DNA from: JBKQVT01 sp963804825
GTDB lineage: Bacteria; Planctomycetota; Planctomycetia; Pirellulales; Thermoguttaceae
NCBI GenBank assembly: GCA_963804825.1
Contig: CAWDRV010000001.1
Coordinates: forward strand, 620,001-684,000
Direction: 5' to 3'
DNA length: 64,000 bases
Under the pieces are notes generated by a model, which saw only the letters and a program-made list of their open reading frames with translations, was not told where the DNA came from and made no database searches. The translations under genes were made by a program, and so were the position numbers. Positions 1-9,041 of this stretch are shown here, piece after piece (position 1 is the first letter of the stretch; each line of letters begins with the position of its first letter).

Positions 1-2
1 TG

Positions 3-1166
3 CTGACGACGCTCCAGGGCAAGACGGCGGACCGGGTCCCCGTCGCTCCCTTCCTCTATTGCAACAACGTCTACGAGATGTTCCGGCACAAACCGGAAAT
101 CGATACTTTCTGGGACCCGCCGGACTTTGACATCATCGAGAAGTTCGTCGAGTACTGCGACTGCTTCGGTTTCGACGTCCTTCACACCCTGGGGAGCGTT
201 TGGGATTATGGCATCATGGGCAGTCTCCTCGATCGCAGTGTGGTCGCATCGGCCGAAAATTGGGATGTGGCCATTGCCCAAGAGAAGAGTGCCGACCAAC
301 TCCACCGGACGATCACCATCCGCACCCCCGGCGGCGAGCTGAGAGGCAGCGAGAATTACAAGCGGAGTTCGACCTATCTGATTGTCACCGCTCCCGAAGA
401 GCACCTCTTCAAGACGAGGCGTGATTTCGAGCTTTTCCGAAAATACGCCCCGCCCGGCGATGACATGGACTGCAGCTTGATCCGCCGGGCCAGGCAAGCG
501 GTGGGCGACAAGGGCCTTGTGGACGCCAATACCTTGGGCGCGTTCGCCACGGCCAGCGGTTTTCGGAAACTGGACAACCTGTACGTCGACCCCGTGGAGG
601 ACGAGGGGTTCTATCGCGAGATGATGGAATTCTTCGTGGAACGCACCATCCGGCGGGACCGGAAGATGGTGGAAGCCGGAGCGGACATTATCGAAGTCGC
701 CGGCCACCTGGTGGGCAGCATGGCCGGCCCGCGCTTCGCCAAGACCTACGTGATGGAATACGAACGGCGGGTCATCCAGGCGGTTCGCGACATGGGGGCC
801 CTGGTGATCTTTCACAATTGCGGCGACGCCGCCAAGGTCATGCACCTCTACAATGACCTGGAGATCAACTGCTGGGGCTACCTCACCCCGCCGCCCTTCG
901 GCGACGTCGACCTCGACGAGGCCTTGCGGGTCATGCGGCCGGACATGGCCCTGCGGGGCAACGTCGATCAGGTCGAATTCATGAAGAAAGCCACCCCCGC
1001 CGAGGTCAAACAGCGCGTCCAAGAAGTCCTCCTCAAAGTGAAACCGCGGGGCAACTGGATCTTGTCCACCACCGATTTCTTCTTCGACGGCACCCCCTAC
1101 GAAAACATCCATGCCTTCGCCGAAGCGGGCAGGGAATATGGTCAGTACAATGGAGAGGTCAGGTAA
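3..1166 (+). CDS. URO-D family protein (5' end outside window)
   Basis: The frame is already open at the window edge. Its first visible residues, LTTLQGKTADRVPVAPF, are the usual N-terminal segment of the uroporphyrinogen decarboxylase fold, so only a few residues are missing. The MRQAGRYLPEY-type signature of heme-pathway HemE is absent, so this is more likely a member of the broad URO-D-like methyltransferase/decarboxylase group common in planctomycete sugar clusters. The segment FHNCGDAAKVMHLYNDLEINCWG is typical of that group. It stops 3 bp before the transporter gene and probably belongs to the same operon. The substrate cannot be deduced. Confidence 0.85.
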   Translation: MTTLQGKTADRVPVAPFLYCNNVYEMFRHKPEIDTFWDPPDFDIIEKFVEYCDCFGFDVLHTLGSVWDYGIMGSLLDRSVVASAENWDVAIAQEKSADQLHRTITIRTPGGELRGSENYKRSSTYLIVTAPEEHLFKTRRDFELFRKYAPPGDDMDCSLIRRARQAVGDKGLVDANTLGAFATASGFRKLDNLYVDPVEDEGFYREMMEFFVERTIRRDRKMVEAGADIIEVAGHLVGSMAGPRFAKTYVMEYERRVIQAVRDMGALVIFHNCGDAAKVMHLYNDLEINCWGYLTPPPFGDVDLDEALRVMRPDMALRGNVDQVEFMKKATPAEVKQRVQEVLLKVKPRGNWILSTTDFFFDGTPYENIHAFAEAGREYGQYNGEVR

Positions 1167-1169
1167 GTT

Positions 1170-2213
1170 ATGAACACGTGGATCGGCATCCTCTTGGTCA
1201 CGCTCGCCGGACTGGGCACCGGAACCATCGCCTGGCCGATGAAGCTCATGCGCCGCTTGAGCTTCGAGCACTACTGGTTCCTTGCCATGTTGGTCTCGCT
1301 GGTCATCTTTCCCTGGGTGGTGGTCCTCTGCTGCGTGCCCAGCCCGTGGGAAGTCTATGCGGAAGTCGGCTGGCGGCCGATCCTGCTGTGCAACCTGTTC
1401 TCCTTCGGCTGGGGAATCGCCAACGTGCTCTACGGCATCTGCGTGTTGCGGATCGGCGCCGCCCTGACCGGCGCGATCCTCTCCGGCGTGGGGGCCGCCG
1501 TGGGCGTGACGCTGCCCATGGTGCTGAAGGGCTCGGGGGTGTTCCATGAGGCGCCGGACCTCGCCTCCAAGACTGGCCTGATGATCCTCCTGGGGGTCGC
1601 GGTCATTGTGTCCGGCGTCGTCCTCTCGACGTTGGCCGGCTTCGGACGCGATCGAGCCTTGCAGAAGAGCACGGCCGCGACGGGGACCTCGGGCAGTTTT
1701 CTGATCGGCCTGATCATGGCCGTGGCGGCGGGAATTCTCTCCACCGGCATCATGCTGGGCTTCGTCTACACCTACAAACCGACCTTCAATGCCGTCATCG
1801 CCCGGGGCGGTACGGACATACCGGCAAACATGGCCGTCTGGGCCATCGGACTGCTCGGCGGGGCCGCGGCGAATCTCGCCTATCCCGCCTGGCTGATGAC
1901 CAAGAACCGTTCCTGGGGCGTCCTTTTCACCTCGGGCCGCGACGCCGGCCTGGCCGTGGTCCTGGGGATCCAGTTCATCATCGCCGTGACGCTGCTGTTG
2001 GGCGAAGGGATGCTGCTGCTGGGCGCGGCGGGGGCCGCCGTGGGCTTCGGCATCCAACAAGCCATGCAACTGCTGGGCAACCAGGGCGTGGGCTTCGTGA
2101 GCGGCGAGTGGCGCGGCATCCGCGGCAAACCGCTGCAGCTCATGATCGCCGCCGTCGCCGTGCTCCTGGCGGCGGTGTGCGTCCTGGCTTTGGGAAAGGC
2201 CTTATCGCCATGA
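1170..2213 (+). CDS. rhaT: RhaT-type sugar/proton symporter
   Basis: A 347-residue integral membrane protein with about ten hydrophobic helices. Its N-terminus has the L-rhamnose/H+ symporter pattern (GLGTGTIAWPMK, then FSFGWGIANVLYGICVLRIG, with conserved small and glycine residues). It would import a sugar or sugar acid through the inner membrane for the enzymes encoded downstream. Its stop overlaps the next start (ATGA), which implies translational coupling. The RhaT family is clear; the true substrate is inferred and could be another deoxy-sugar or aldonate. Confidence 0.85.
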   Translation: MNTWIGILLVTLAGLGTGTIAWPMKLMRRLSFEHYWFLAMLVSLVIFPWVVVLCCVPSPWEVYAEVGWRPILLCNLFSFGWGIANVLYGICVLRIGAALTGAILSGVGAAVGVTLPMVLKGSGVFHEAPDLASKTGLMILLGVAVIVSGVVLSTLAGFGRDRALQKSTAATGTSGSFLIGLIMAVAAGILSTGIMLGFVYTYKPTFNAVIARGGTDIPANMAVWAIGLLGGAAANLAYPAWLMTKNRSWGVLFTSGRDAGLAVVLGIQFIIAVTLLLGEGMLLLGAAGAAVGFGIQQAMQLLGNQGVGFVSGEWRGIRGKPLQLMIAAVAVLLAAVCVLALGKALSP

Positions 2214-3328
2214 GCACGCACAAAAACACGCCCCACTCCCTCGCCCCCGAAACCCTCGAACGGCGCTGGCGGCCGCAGGAAAAAAGACCGTCCTGTACCG
2301 GTCCCCCGACGGCTCCCGGGTGCTGCTCTTGCCCTATGGTGCGCGGGTATTGGGACTCTTCGCCCCCCAGGGCGGAGACAACTTCTTCTGGGTCCATCCG
2401 GCGTTGGGCGAGCCGGCGTCGGCCCGGGAGTTGTTCGCCGCCGAAGGATGGCGGAACACGGGCGGCGATCGCACGTGGCTCAGCCCGGAGATCGACATCT
2501 TCTTCCCCGATTATCCCCTTTGTCAGCGGCACGCCGAGCCGACGACCTTGGACGCGGCGCCTTACGCGGTCAAGTCGCAAGACGGCGGCACGACGCTTGC
2601 CCGCACGATGACGCTGCACTTCGCCCGCGCCGATCGCCCGGTGAAGCTGCGATTGAGCAAATGGATCGGCCCGGCGCCGAACCCGTTGCGCCATGAGCGT
2701 CTTGCGGAGGAGGTTCTGGCCGACGTTCAATACGCCGGCTACGCGCAGCGGACCCACGTGAAGCTGTTGGGCCCCAGCGCGGGTGCCCCTGCCCGTGGGA
2801 ATCTGGAACCTGATCCAGCTTCCACATGGCGGCGAGCTGATCGTTCCCACGTACGCGCCGACCAAGCCGCGCGTGCTCTTCGGCAGCTTCCCGCCCGGCG
2901 CCCTGGTGTCGGAGGACCGCTGTCTTCGCGTGGGCATGAACCTTCCGGGCGAGCACAAGATCGCCGTTCGCGCGTCGGCCACGACGGGACGGGTCGGCTA
3001 CGTCCGCCGCGCCGGACACGCCTGGTCGCTGGTGGTGCGGAACTTCTTCGTCAACCCCTCCGGCGAGTACGTCAACGTGCCCAAGGACGATCCGGCGGAC
3101 CTCGGCTACGCCGTCCATGCGGTCAACGTGCTCAGCGCCTTGGGCGATTTCTGCGAACTGGAATACCACGCCCCCGCCTTGGGGCTCGATCCGCGGAACA
3201 CGGAAAGCACCGATGTCTCGCAGGTCTGGGCGTTTCGCGGCCCCCACAATGCCATCCGCCGGCTCGTCGCCCTGTTGCTGGGCGCCGGCCTTTCGCCAAC
3301 CAACGAGGTGGAACATGAGGATTGTTAA
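2210..3328 (+). pseudogene. Conserved hypothetical protein, double frameshift
   Basis: The frame starts with an ATG overlapping the rhaT stop. It reads MSTHKNTPHSLAPETLER, then continues in another frame from about 2263 (ALAAAGKKTVLYRSPDG) and returns to the first frame near 2780 (VPLPVGIWNLIQLPHGGE). The joined product is about 372 residues. It resembles, from memory, the DUF6786-like proteins of planctomycete sugar clusters, possibly with a mutarotase-like beta-sandwich. One missing base near 2262 and one extra base near 2780 explain the breaks and cancel out. Because the coding texture stays good in all three segments, sequencing error is more likely than decay. It overlaps the next gene by 14 bp. 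Confidence 0.7.
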
Positions 3329-4478
3329 GCTGGAGACATTCCTCACCAGCGCGGGCTTGCGCAACTACCTGTTCGTCCGGCTGACGACCGACCGCGGGCT
3401 GACCGGCTTGGGGGAAGCCTCGCTCGAATGGCAAGAGAAGACCGTCGAGACCTTGATCCACGAATGGGTCGAGGACCGCGTCTTGGGCGCCGATCCCCGC
3501 GACCTCGACACGATCGTCGGCGCGTTGATCCGCGATCAATACCAGGGCGGGCCGACCGTCCTGACGGCCATCAGCGGCGTGGAGGTGGCCCTTTGGGACC
3601 TGCTGGGCAAGGCCAACGGGCAGCCGGTCTACGAGTTGCTCGGGGGCAGGGCGCGGGAGCGGCTCCCGGCGTACGCCAACGGCTGGTACGGCAACTCGCA
3701 AACGGCAGCCCAATACGCGGACCGCGCCCGCGAGGTGGTCGCCCGCGGTTATCGCGCCCTGAAGTTCGATCCGTTCGGCACGGCATGGCAGCGGCTTTCG
3801 AACGAAGAGATGGCGGCGGCCGAACTGCGGGTCGCGGAGGTCCGCCAGTCCGTCGGCCCCGACGTGGAGGTGTTCATCGAAGTCCACGGACGGCTCTCGG
3901 GCGAAGCGGCGATCGCCATGGGCCGCCGCTTGGAAAAATATCGCCCCGGCTTCTATGAAGAACCCGTCTCGCCCTACGACCTGGACCTGCTCCGCGAGGT
4001 GAAAGCGGCGCTGCCTTTCCGCATTGCCGCCGGCGAGCGGTTGTATATGATCGAGGAGTTCGCCCGATTGACCTCGCTGCGGGCGGTCGATATCGCGCAG
4101 CCCGATCTCTGCCACTGCGGCGGGTTGTCGATGGGAAAGAAACTGGCCGCCTTGGCCCAGGCAAGCGACATCCTCTTGGCCCCGCACGTTTCCGTCGGAC
4201 CGGTGGCGCTGGCGGCAGCGCTGCATTTCGGATGGTCCACGCCGAACGTCTTCATGCAGGAAAACTTCTCCGAATACGACGTTCCCTGGCGGAGCGAACT
4301 GGTCCAGGGCTGGGACCTGATTTCCCGCGGCGAGTTTCTCCTGCCCACGGGCCCGGGACTGGGGCTCGAACTCAACGAGGCCGCTTGCGCCGCCCATCCG
4401 TATCGCAAGAACAGCTTCCCCTCGTTGTGGGACAACAAGTGGCTCGAACAGTTCACCCAAAACGAGAAACGACCATGA
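3315..4478 (+). CDS. Mandelate racemase/enolase-superfamily dehydratase (galactonate dehydratase-like)
   Basis: A 387-residue enolase-superfamily enzyme. The capping domain is about residues 1-125 and is followed by the barrel. Visible active-site elements are KFDP (about 150-153), the metal ligands Glu189 in IEVHGR, Glu215/216 in YEEP and Glu241 in GERLY, and the catalytic His291 in APHVSVGP. The pattern is closest to D-galactonate/D-gluconate dehydratases, which make 2-keto-3-deoxy acids. This fits the downstream KDG kinase and KDPG aldolase. The chosen ATG follows the upstream coding end closely; a longer frame has no coding character. The exact aldonate is inferred. Confidence 0.88.
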   Translation: MRIVKLETFLTSAGLRNYLFVRLTTDRGLTGLGEASLEWQEKTVETLIHEWVEDRVLGADPRDLDTIVGALIRDQYQGGPTVLTAISGVEVALWDLLGKANGQPVYELLGGRARERLPAYANGWYGNSQTAAQYADRAREVVARGYRALKFDPFGTAWQRLSNEEMAAAELRVAEVRQSVGPDVEVFIEVHGRLSGEAAIAMGRRLEKYRPGFYEEPVSPYDLDLLREVKAALPFRIAAGERLYMIEEFARLTSLRAVDIAQPDLCHCGGLSMGKKLAALAQASDILLAPHVSVGPVALAAALHFGWSTPNVFMQENFSEYDVPWRSELVQGWDLISRGEFLLPTGPGLGLELNEAACAAHPYRKNSFPSLWDNKWLEQFTQNEKRP

Positions 4479-5173
4479 GCCGGCAACCCGCGACAAGTCA
4501 CACGGATTCGGTCGAGTTGCGGCAGGAGGTGATCCGCACGTGCCTGCTGATGCGGGACCGCCTGGGATACTTCATCGGCACCTGGGGAAACATCTCCGTC
4601 CGCGTCGAGGATGGGGCCCTGGTGACCCCGTCGCGGATGATGTACGACAACTTGACGCCGGACGACCTCGTGGTGGTGGGTTGGGATTGCGGCGTCCTGC
4701 GGGGCAGTCGCCTGCCGACCTCGGAATTCGAGCTGCACCGGCAGATCCTCCGGAAACGCCCCGACCTGGGCGCCTTGATCCATAGTCATTCGCCCTGGGC
4801 GTCGGTTTGCGCCTGCGCGGGCCGGTCGATCCCAGTCCTTACGGACGACATGGCCGAGGTGATCGGCGGCGAAGTCCGCTGCGCCGGGCACGTTGCGGCC
4901 GGGCGTCACCGCGAGTTGGCCCAAGCCGCCGCCGACGCCATCGGACCCGACGCCTGCGCCGTCCTGCTGGGCAATCACGGCGTAGTGGCCGGCGGGCGCG
5001 ATCTGGCCGAGGCCGTCGTCGCCTGCCAGTTCGTGGAAAAGGCCGCCATGATCCTCGTCCACGGTCAGGCGCTCGGCGGAGCGCATCCGATCCCCGAGAA
5101 ACTTTCGCGCGAGGAACGCGACCGCTATTTGCACAAGTACGGCAAGCCGGAGGACTTGGCGGAATTACTATAG
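4475..5173 (+). CDS. Class II aldolase/adducin family protein
   Basis: A 232-residue protein with the class II aldolase pattern: GNIS near residue 38, the expected catalytic Glu84 in TSEFELH, and the zinc-binding histidines His103 and His105 (HSHSPW) and His169 (GNHG). The family includes L-fuculose-phosphate aldolase and L-ribulose-5-phosphate 4-epimerase, so a retro-aldol or epimerase step on a phosphorylated sugar is likely. It overlaps the dehydratase stop by ATGA, showing tight coupling. The specific substrate cannot be told from sequence. Confidence 0.87.
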   Translation: MSRQPATSHTDSVELRQEVIRTCLLMRDRLGYFIGTWGNISVRVEDGALVTPSRMMYDNLTPDDLVVVGWDCGVLRGSRLPTSEFELHRQILRKRPDLGALIHSHSPWASVCACAGRSIPVLTDDMAEVIGGEVRCAGHVAAGRHRELAQAAADAIGPDACAVLLGNHGVVAGGRDLAEAVVACQFVEKAAMILVHGQALGGAHPIPEKLSREERDRYLHKYGKPEDLAELL

Positions 5174-5190
5174 AGTATGGTTTAAGTTTG

Positions 5191-5270
5191 GTAGGGTGGG
5201 TCGAGCGCAGCAAGACCCACCAAAATCCGCGAAAGACTGATGGTGGGTCTCGCTGCTCGACCCACCCTAC
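5191..5270. repeat. GTAGGGTGGGTCGAGCG palindromic repeat
   Basis: Two near-complementary arms of about 30 bases flank a 20-base loop. The left arm begins GTAGGGTGGGTCGAGCGCAG and the right arm ends CTCGACCCACCCTAC. The sequence belongs to a repeat type I know from many planctomycete and cyanobacterial genomes. Here it separates the aldolase gene from the KDG kinase gene inside an otherwise tightly packed operon and would fold in the transcript 18 bases before the kinase start. Confidence 0.8.
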
Positions 5271-5287
5271 AAATCAAGGCGACTCCG

Positions 5288-6271
5288 ATGGTCGACGTGG
5301 TTACCGTGGGCGAAGGCATGTTGCGGTTGTCGCCGCCGCGCTACGAGCGCATCCGCCGCGCGCGCTCGCTGGACGTTCACATGTGCGGCTCGCAAGGCAA
5401 CGTGGCGTGCAATATCGCCCGGCTCGGACTCAAAGCGGCGTTCGTCACCAAGCTGCCCGACAACGCGCTGGGGCTGCTGGCGAGAGACCATTACCTGAGT
5501 TGCGGCGTGGACGTCTCGCACATCCAGTGGGTTCCCGGCGGGCGTCTGGGGGTCAACTACCTCGAGTTCGGCGCCACGCCCCGGGCCAGCGCCGTGGTCT
5601 ACGACCGCAAGGGCAGCGCCGCCAGCACGATTGCCCCCGGCGATTTCGACTGGAAAGAAATCCTCCGCGGGACGCGGCTGGCTTATACGGACGGCATCTT
5701 TCCGGGCCTTTCCGCCGGTTGTCGCCGGTCAGCGGTGGAGTTTATCACCGCGGCCAAGCGGAACGGCTGCCTCGTCGCCTTCGACGTGAACTACCGCGAG
5801 CACCTTTGGCCGCCGGAAGAAGCCAAGACGGTCCTGTCGGCCATCCTCAAGAACGTGGACATCCTCATCACCACGCAATGGGATTCCGAGATCGTCTTCG
5901 GTTATCAAGGGCCGTACGAGGAAATCCTCCGGCGGTTCCACGACGATTTCGGCTGCAAGATCGTGGCCATCACGCTGCGCGAGGTCTACGACGTGCTTCG
6001 CGGGGCGTGGAACACCATGGTGCTTCACGAGGGAAACGTCCTGCACGGCCAGCAGTATGAGATCGACGTGATCGACCGCTTCGGCGCCGGCGACTCGTGG
6101 GGCTCCGGGTTCCTCTACGCTTACCTGACGAGCAACAACGTCGAGTATGCGATAAACTTCGGAAACGCCATGTGCGCGTTGCAGCACACCATACCGGGCG
6201 ACGTGGCCCACATCACGCCCAAGGAAGTCGAAGCATTGATGAACATCGAGGATTTCCGGGAGAAACGCTGA
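5288..6271 (+). CDS. kdgK: PfkB-family 2-keto-3-deoxygluconate kinase-like
   Basis: A 327-residue ribokinase-fold sugar kinase. The N-terminal GEGMLRLSPP and GSQGNVACNIARLG patterns and the C-terminal GAGDSWGSG anion-hole motif, with catalytic Asp269, are intact. The nearest functional group is 2-keto-3-deoxygluconate kinase, making KDPG for the aldolase encoded next. The ATG used is the first codon that gives a normal PfkB start (VDVVTVGEG); an upstream in-frame extension would read through the palindromic repeat. KDG specificity is inferred from context. Confidence 0.85.
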   Translation: MVDVVTVGEGMLRLSPPRYERIRRARSLDVHMCGSQGNVACNIARLGLKAAFVTKLPDNALGLLARDHYLSCGVDVSHIQWVPGGRLGVNYLEFGATPRASAVVYDRKGSAASTIAPGDFDWKEILRGTRLAYTDGIFPGLSAGCRRSAVEFITAAKRNGCLVAFDVNYREHLWPPEEAKTVLSAILKNVDILITTQWDSEIVFGYQGPYEEILRRFHDDFGCKIVAITLREVYDVLRGAWNTMVLHEGNVLHGQQYEIDVIDRFGAGDSWGSGFLYAYLTSNNVEYAINFGNAMCALQHTIPGDVAHITPKEVEALMNIEDFREKR

Positions 6272-6325
6272 TGCGCTCCCGAACGACCGTTGACGAAAAC
6301 AACCTTGAAAGAAATGATGGGAGAT

Positions 6326-7006
6326 ATGAGTCGAAACGATAAGAGTCTGCGGGAAACCGTGATCGAACAAACCAAGATCACGGGCGTCCTGCCGTGCATC
6401 AAGTTGAAGGCGAAGGACGATTTCCTCGCTTATGCCCAGGCCATGTTTGACGGCGGCGCCCGGGTGATCGAGGTGACGATGACCACGCCCGGGGCGTTGG
6501 AAGCCATCGAGACCATTGCGTCGGCGTTTGCAGGCCGCCTGTGGGTCGCGGCCGGCACCGTGCTCGACACGGCCACCGCCCGCGAGGTGATCCTCCACGG
6601 CGGAAGCCTGATCGTCAATCCCGCCGTGATCCCCGACGTGATCGAGTTGGCCCATCGCTACAACGTGCCGGTCTATTCCGGGGCGTTTTCGGCCACCGAA
6701 GTGCTCCAGGCGATGCGGGCCGGGGCGTCGATGGTCAAAATCTTCCCCGCCCAACTCGGCGGACCGAAATACATGACCAACCTCCGGATGGTCTTTCCCG
6801 AAGTCAACCTGATTCCCTCGGGCGGAATCAGCTTGCAGAACGCGGCCGATTTCATCCGCTGCGGGGCCTGCGCGGTGTCCGGGGCCCGCACCTTCATGGA
6901 CCGGGAAAAGATCGCCGCCGAGGGGATCGGCTGGATCACCGGCCAGGTGGCCCGCTATATTGAAGTCGTCCGAAAGGCCAAGGAAGACTTGCCGGAGTTG
7001 CCCTGA
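6326..7006 (+). CDS. eda: 2-dehydro-3-deoxyphosphogluconate aldolase-like
   Basis: A class I aldolase of the KDPG/KHG family, 226 residues. It shows the Schiff-base lysine Lys138 in VKIFPA, Glu49 in VIEVT and the phosphate-binding SGGIS loop. It cleaves KDPG to pyruvate and glyceraldehyde 3-phosphate, the last step of the sugar-acid route encoded upstream. The start follows a GGGAG ribosome-binding site; in-frame TTG and ATG codons 36 and 12 bases upstream are possible but less convincing. The stop overlaps the next start (TGATG). Confidence 0.9.
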   Translation: MSRNDKSLRETVIEQTKITGVLPCIKLKAKDDFLAYAQAMFDGGARVIEVTMTTPGALEAIETIASAFAGRLWVAAGTVLDTATAREVILHGGSLIVNPAVIPDVIELAHRYNVPVYSGAFSATEVLQAMRAGASMVKIFPAQLGGPKYMTNLRMVFPEVNLIPSGGISLQNAADFIRCGACAVSGARTFMDREKIAAEGIGWITGQVARYIEVVRKAKEDLPELP

Positions 7007-7677
7007 TGACGCGCTATATTTGGCTCTCGTATCCGCTGGCGATCGACGGCCCTCGCCCGCCGGCCATCCCGGCCCCCGAGTTGACGGACCTTTACACCGT
7101 GGCGCGGGACGGCGCGGCCGTGCAGGTCCTGCGGGTGGCCAACCACACGGGCACGCACGTCGATTCGCCGTGCCACGTCGTCGCGGGGGGCGTGCCGATC
7201 ACGGACTTCCGCCCCGAGGAGTTCATGTTCACGCGGCCCCTGCTGGTCGATCTTCATCTGCCGGACGCCGCGGTGGCGATGCCGGCCGATCTGGAACCCC
7301 ATGCCCAGCGGCTGCAACAGGCCGACTTGGCCCTGTTCCGCTTCGGCTACGGCGAGGTGCGGCGGCGCGATCCGCAGCGGTTCAGCGCGCGTGCGCCGGG
7401 GTTCGGGATCGAATCGGCCCGCTGGCTCCGCCAGACGTGTCCTCGGCTCCGGGCCATGGGGCTGGACGTGCCCTCGGTCGCCGTCATCGCGTGCCTGGAG
7501 CGCACGATGACGGCCCACAATGAATTGCTCTCCGGCGACGGCCGGCGGTTCCTCATCATCGAGGAAATGGACCTTGAAGGCGACCTTGCCGGGCTGGTCG
7601 AGGTCCGCATCCATCCCTGGCTGGTTTGCGGGATGGACAGCGGACCGTGTTCGATTGTGGGCGTGTTGGACAGGTAA
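7006..7677 (+). CDS. Cyclase family protein (metal-dependent hydrolase)
   Basis: A 223-residue protein with the HTGTHVDSPCH metal-binding motif of the cyclase/kynurenine-formamidase (DUF2233-unrelated) fold near residue 46, and a later GLDVPSVAVIAC segment. Such enzymes hydrolyse small amides or lactones using Mn or Zn. Translational coupling to the aldolase gene (TGATG) suggests a role in the same sugar-acid pathway, perhaps lactone opening, but this is inference. Kynurenine formamidase activity is not supported by context. Confidence 0.82.
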   Translation: MTRYIWLSYPLAIDGPRPPAIPAPELTDLYTVARDGAAVQVLRVANHTGTHVDSPCHVVAGGVPITDFRPEEFMFTRPLLVDLHLPDAAVAMPADLEPHAQRLQQADLALFRFGYGEVRRRDPQRFSARAPGFGIESARWLRQTCPRLRAMGLDVPSVAVIACLERTMTAHNELLSGDGRRFLIIEEMDLEGDLAGLVEVRIHPWLVCGMDSGPCSIVGVLDR

Positions 7678-7709
7678 GAACTTAGAGCTTAGAACTTAGG
7701 GCTTAGAGG
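7677..7709. repeat. CTTAGA heptamer array, copy 1
   Basis: A short run of variants of a 7-bp unit (ACTTAGA, GCTTAGA) lies between the cyclase gene and the oxidoreductase gene. The last unit merges into the GAGGAG ribosome-binding site of the oxidoreductase gene. Larger arrays of the same units occur near 45.1 kb and 63.0 kb. Confidence 0.75.
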
Positions 7710-7718
7710 AGCAAGGTC

Positions 7719-8858
7719 ATGCTCGAAGATACGTACGGCCATTCCCCCATTCGCAAAATGTTCGATCAGGCCGACGTCTACGGCGTCGGATACGACGCGG
7801 ATCGCGCCGGGCGCAAGCCGCTGCGGCTGGGAATCCTCGGCGCCGGCGGCGTGGCCGTGTCGAAGTATTTTCCCGCCATCCGACGATTGCAGACCATCTG
7901 GGAACCCGTCGAGCTGACGGCCTTCAACCGGCGCGACGAACGGGCCGGCCGCCATATCGAAGCCACCTGGGGCGGACGCTGGTATCGCGACTACGTTGAA
8001 ATGCTCGATCGGGAAACGCTCGACGGCGTGCTGGTGCTCGGCCCCAATCACCTCCACGCCGAGCACGGCATCGCTTGCATCGAGCGCGGGCTGCCGATAC
8101 TGGTCGAGAAGCCGTTCACGCTCTCGCTGGCCGACGGCGAGCGGCTCTGCCGGCTGGCCGATCAACGCGGCGTGCCGGTGATGACCGTGGCTAACAAGCG
8201 CTACAGCCCGCCGTATCGCCGCGCAAAACGATTCATCGAGGAAGGTCCCGTCACAAACCCCGCGATGTTCGCCGCCAAGTTCAACCTCGGCTACGACTAC
8301 GTCGTCCACATGCTCGAGGCGGGCACGATCCACCTGCTCGATCTGACGCGCTACTTGATGGGCGACGTGGCCTGGCTCCAGGCCGTCGGGGTGAACAAGT
8401 ATGGCCGCAACCAGGGCAAGTACCCTTTCGACAACGCCATGATCTCGTTCGAGTTCACAAGCGGCTCGGTCGGACAGCTTTATACGAGCTGCTCCGCGGT
8501 GAGCCTGAAGCCGTGGGAACGCGTCGAGGTCTATGGCGACAAGGCCTGGCTGGCGGTCGAGGACCAGTACGAGTTGTGGCTCTACGACAGCGAGGAGGGG
8601 CCGGCCAAGTCCTGGCGGCCGGTGGTCCCCAACACGCTCCTCTTCGACGAGGAGTTCGGCGGATTCATGGGACTGATCGAAAACTTCCTCCAGGTGATTC
8701 GCGGCGTGGACAAGCCGTTGGTCACCGGTTGGGACGGCCACCGGGCCTACGAACTGGACGTGGCCACGTTGCTGTCGCTCCATCGGCGCGCGCCCGTTCC
8801 GCTCCCGTTGGACACGGCGGCCGCCGACGCCGAACGGGCCGCGATCGTGCAATACTGA
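7719..8858 (+). CDS. Gfo/Idh/MocA family oxidoreductase
   Basis: A 379-residue NAD(P)-dependent dehydrogenase-type protein. The Rossmann glycine motif is GILGAGGVAVSKYFPAI (about residues 31-47), and the EKPF motif characteristic of the family follows at about residue 130 (VEKPFTLS). The C-terminal half is the usual beta-sheet substrate domain. It would oxidise or reduce a sugar or cyclitol and is the last gene of the sugar-acid operon. Its ribosome-binding site GAGGAG overlaps the end of the heptamer array. The substrate is unknown. Confidence 0.88.
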   Translation: MLEDTYGHSPIRKMFDQADVYGVGYDADRAGRKPLRLGILGAGGVAVSKYFPAIRRLQTIWEPVELTAFNRRDERAGRHIEATWGGRWYRDYVEMLDRETLDGVLVLGPNHLHAEHGIACIERGLPILVEKPFTLSLADGERLCRLADQRGVPVMTVANKRYSPPYRRAKRFIEEGPVTNPAMFAAKFNLGYDYVVHMLEAGTIHLLDLTRYLMGDVAWLQAVGVNKYGRNQGKYPFDNAMISFEFTSGSVGQLYTSCSAVSLKPWERVEVYGDKAWLAVEDQYELWLYDSEEGPAKSWRPVVPNTLLFDEEFGGFMGLIENFLQVIRGVDKPLVTGWDGHRAYELDVATLLSLHRRAPVPLPLDTAAADAERAAIVQY

Positions 8859-8923
8859 CCGGCTTGTTACACACTCGTTACACACCGGGCCGCTGCTTCC
8901 TGCTAGAATGGCGGTAACCGCTG

Positions 8924-8974
8924 GGGGACTGTCCCGATTTTCGCGGCGAAGCCGGCGAAAATGGGACTGTCCCC
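8924..8974. repeat. GGGGACTGTCCC palindromic element, copy 1
   Basis: A 51-bp palindrome begins GGGGACTGTCCCGATTTTCG and ends with the complement, with a short imperfect middle. Near-identical elements lie at 55256-55299 and 62403-62446. It sits in the leader of the DUF4139-like gene. Confidence 0.85.
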
Positions 8975-8982
8975 TTCAGCCG

Positions 8983-9008
8983 GGGAACAAGGAACGTTCC
9001 TTGTTCCC
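8983..9008. repeat. Perfect 26-bp palindrome
   Basis: A perfect 26-base palindrome centred on AGGAACGTTCCT directly follows the GGGGACTGTCCC element and ends 33 bases before the next start codon. It could be a hairpin in the leader or an operator-like site. No matching second copy was seen in this window. Confidence 0.7.
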
Positions 9009-9041
9009 GCCCAAGACGGTCTCGAAACAGGAGTTGCCACC

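Noticed and set aside
3132..4496. A 454-codon open frame opposite the enolase-superfamily dehydratase
   Set aside because: It is a GC-driven shadow. The opposite strand has clear catalytic motifs, while this frame has no recognisable domain and no ribosome-binding site.
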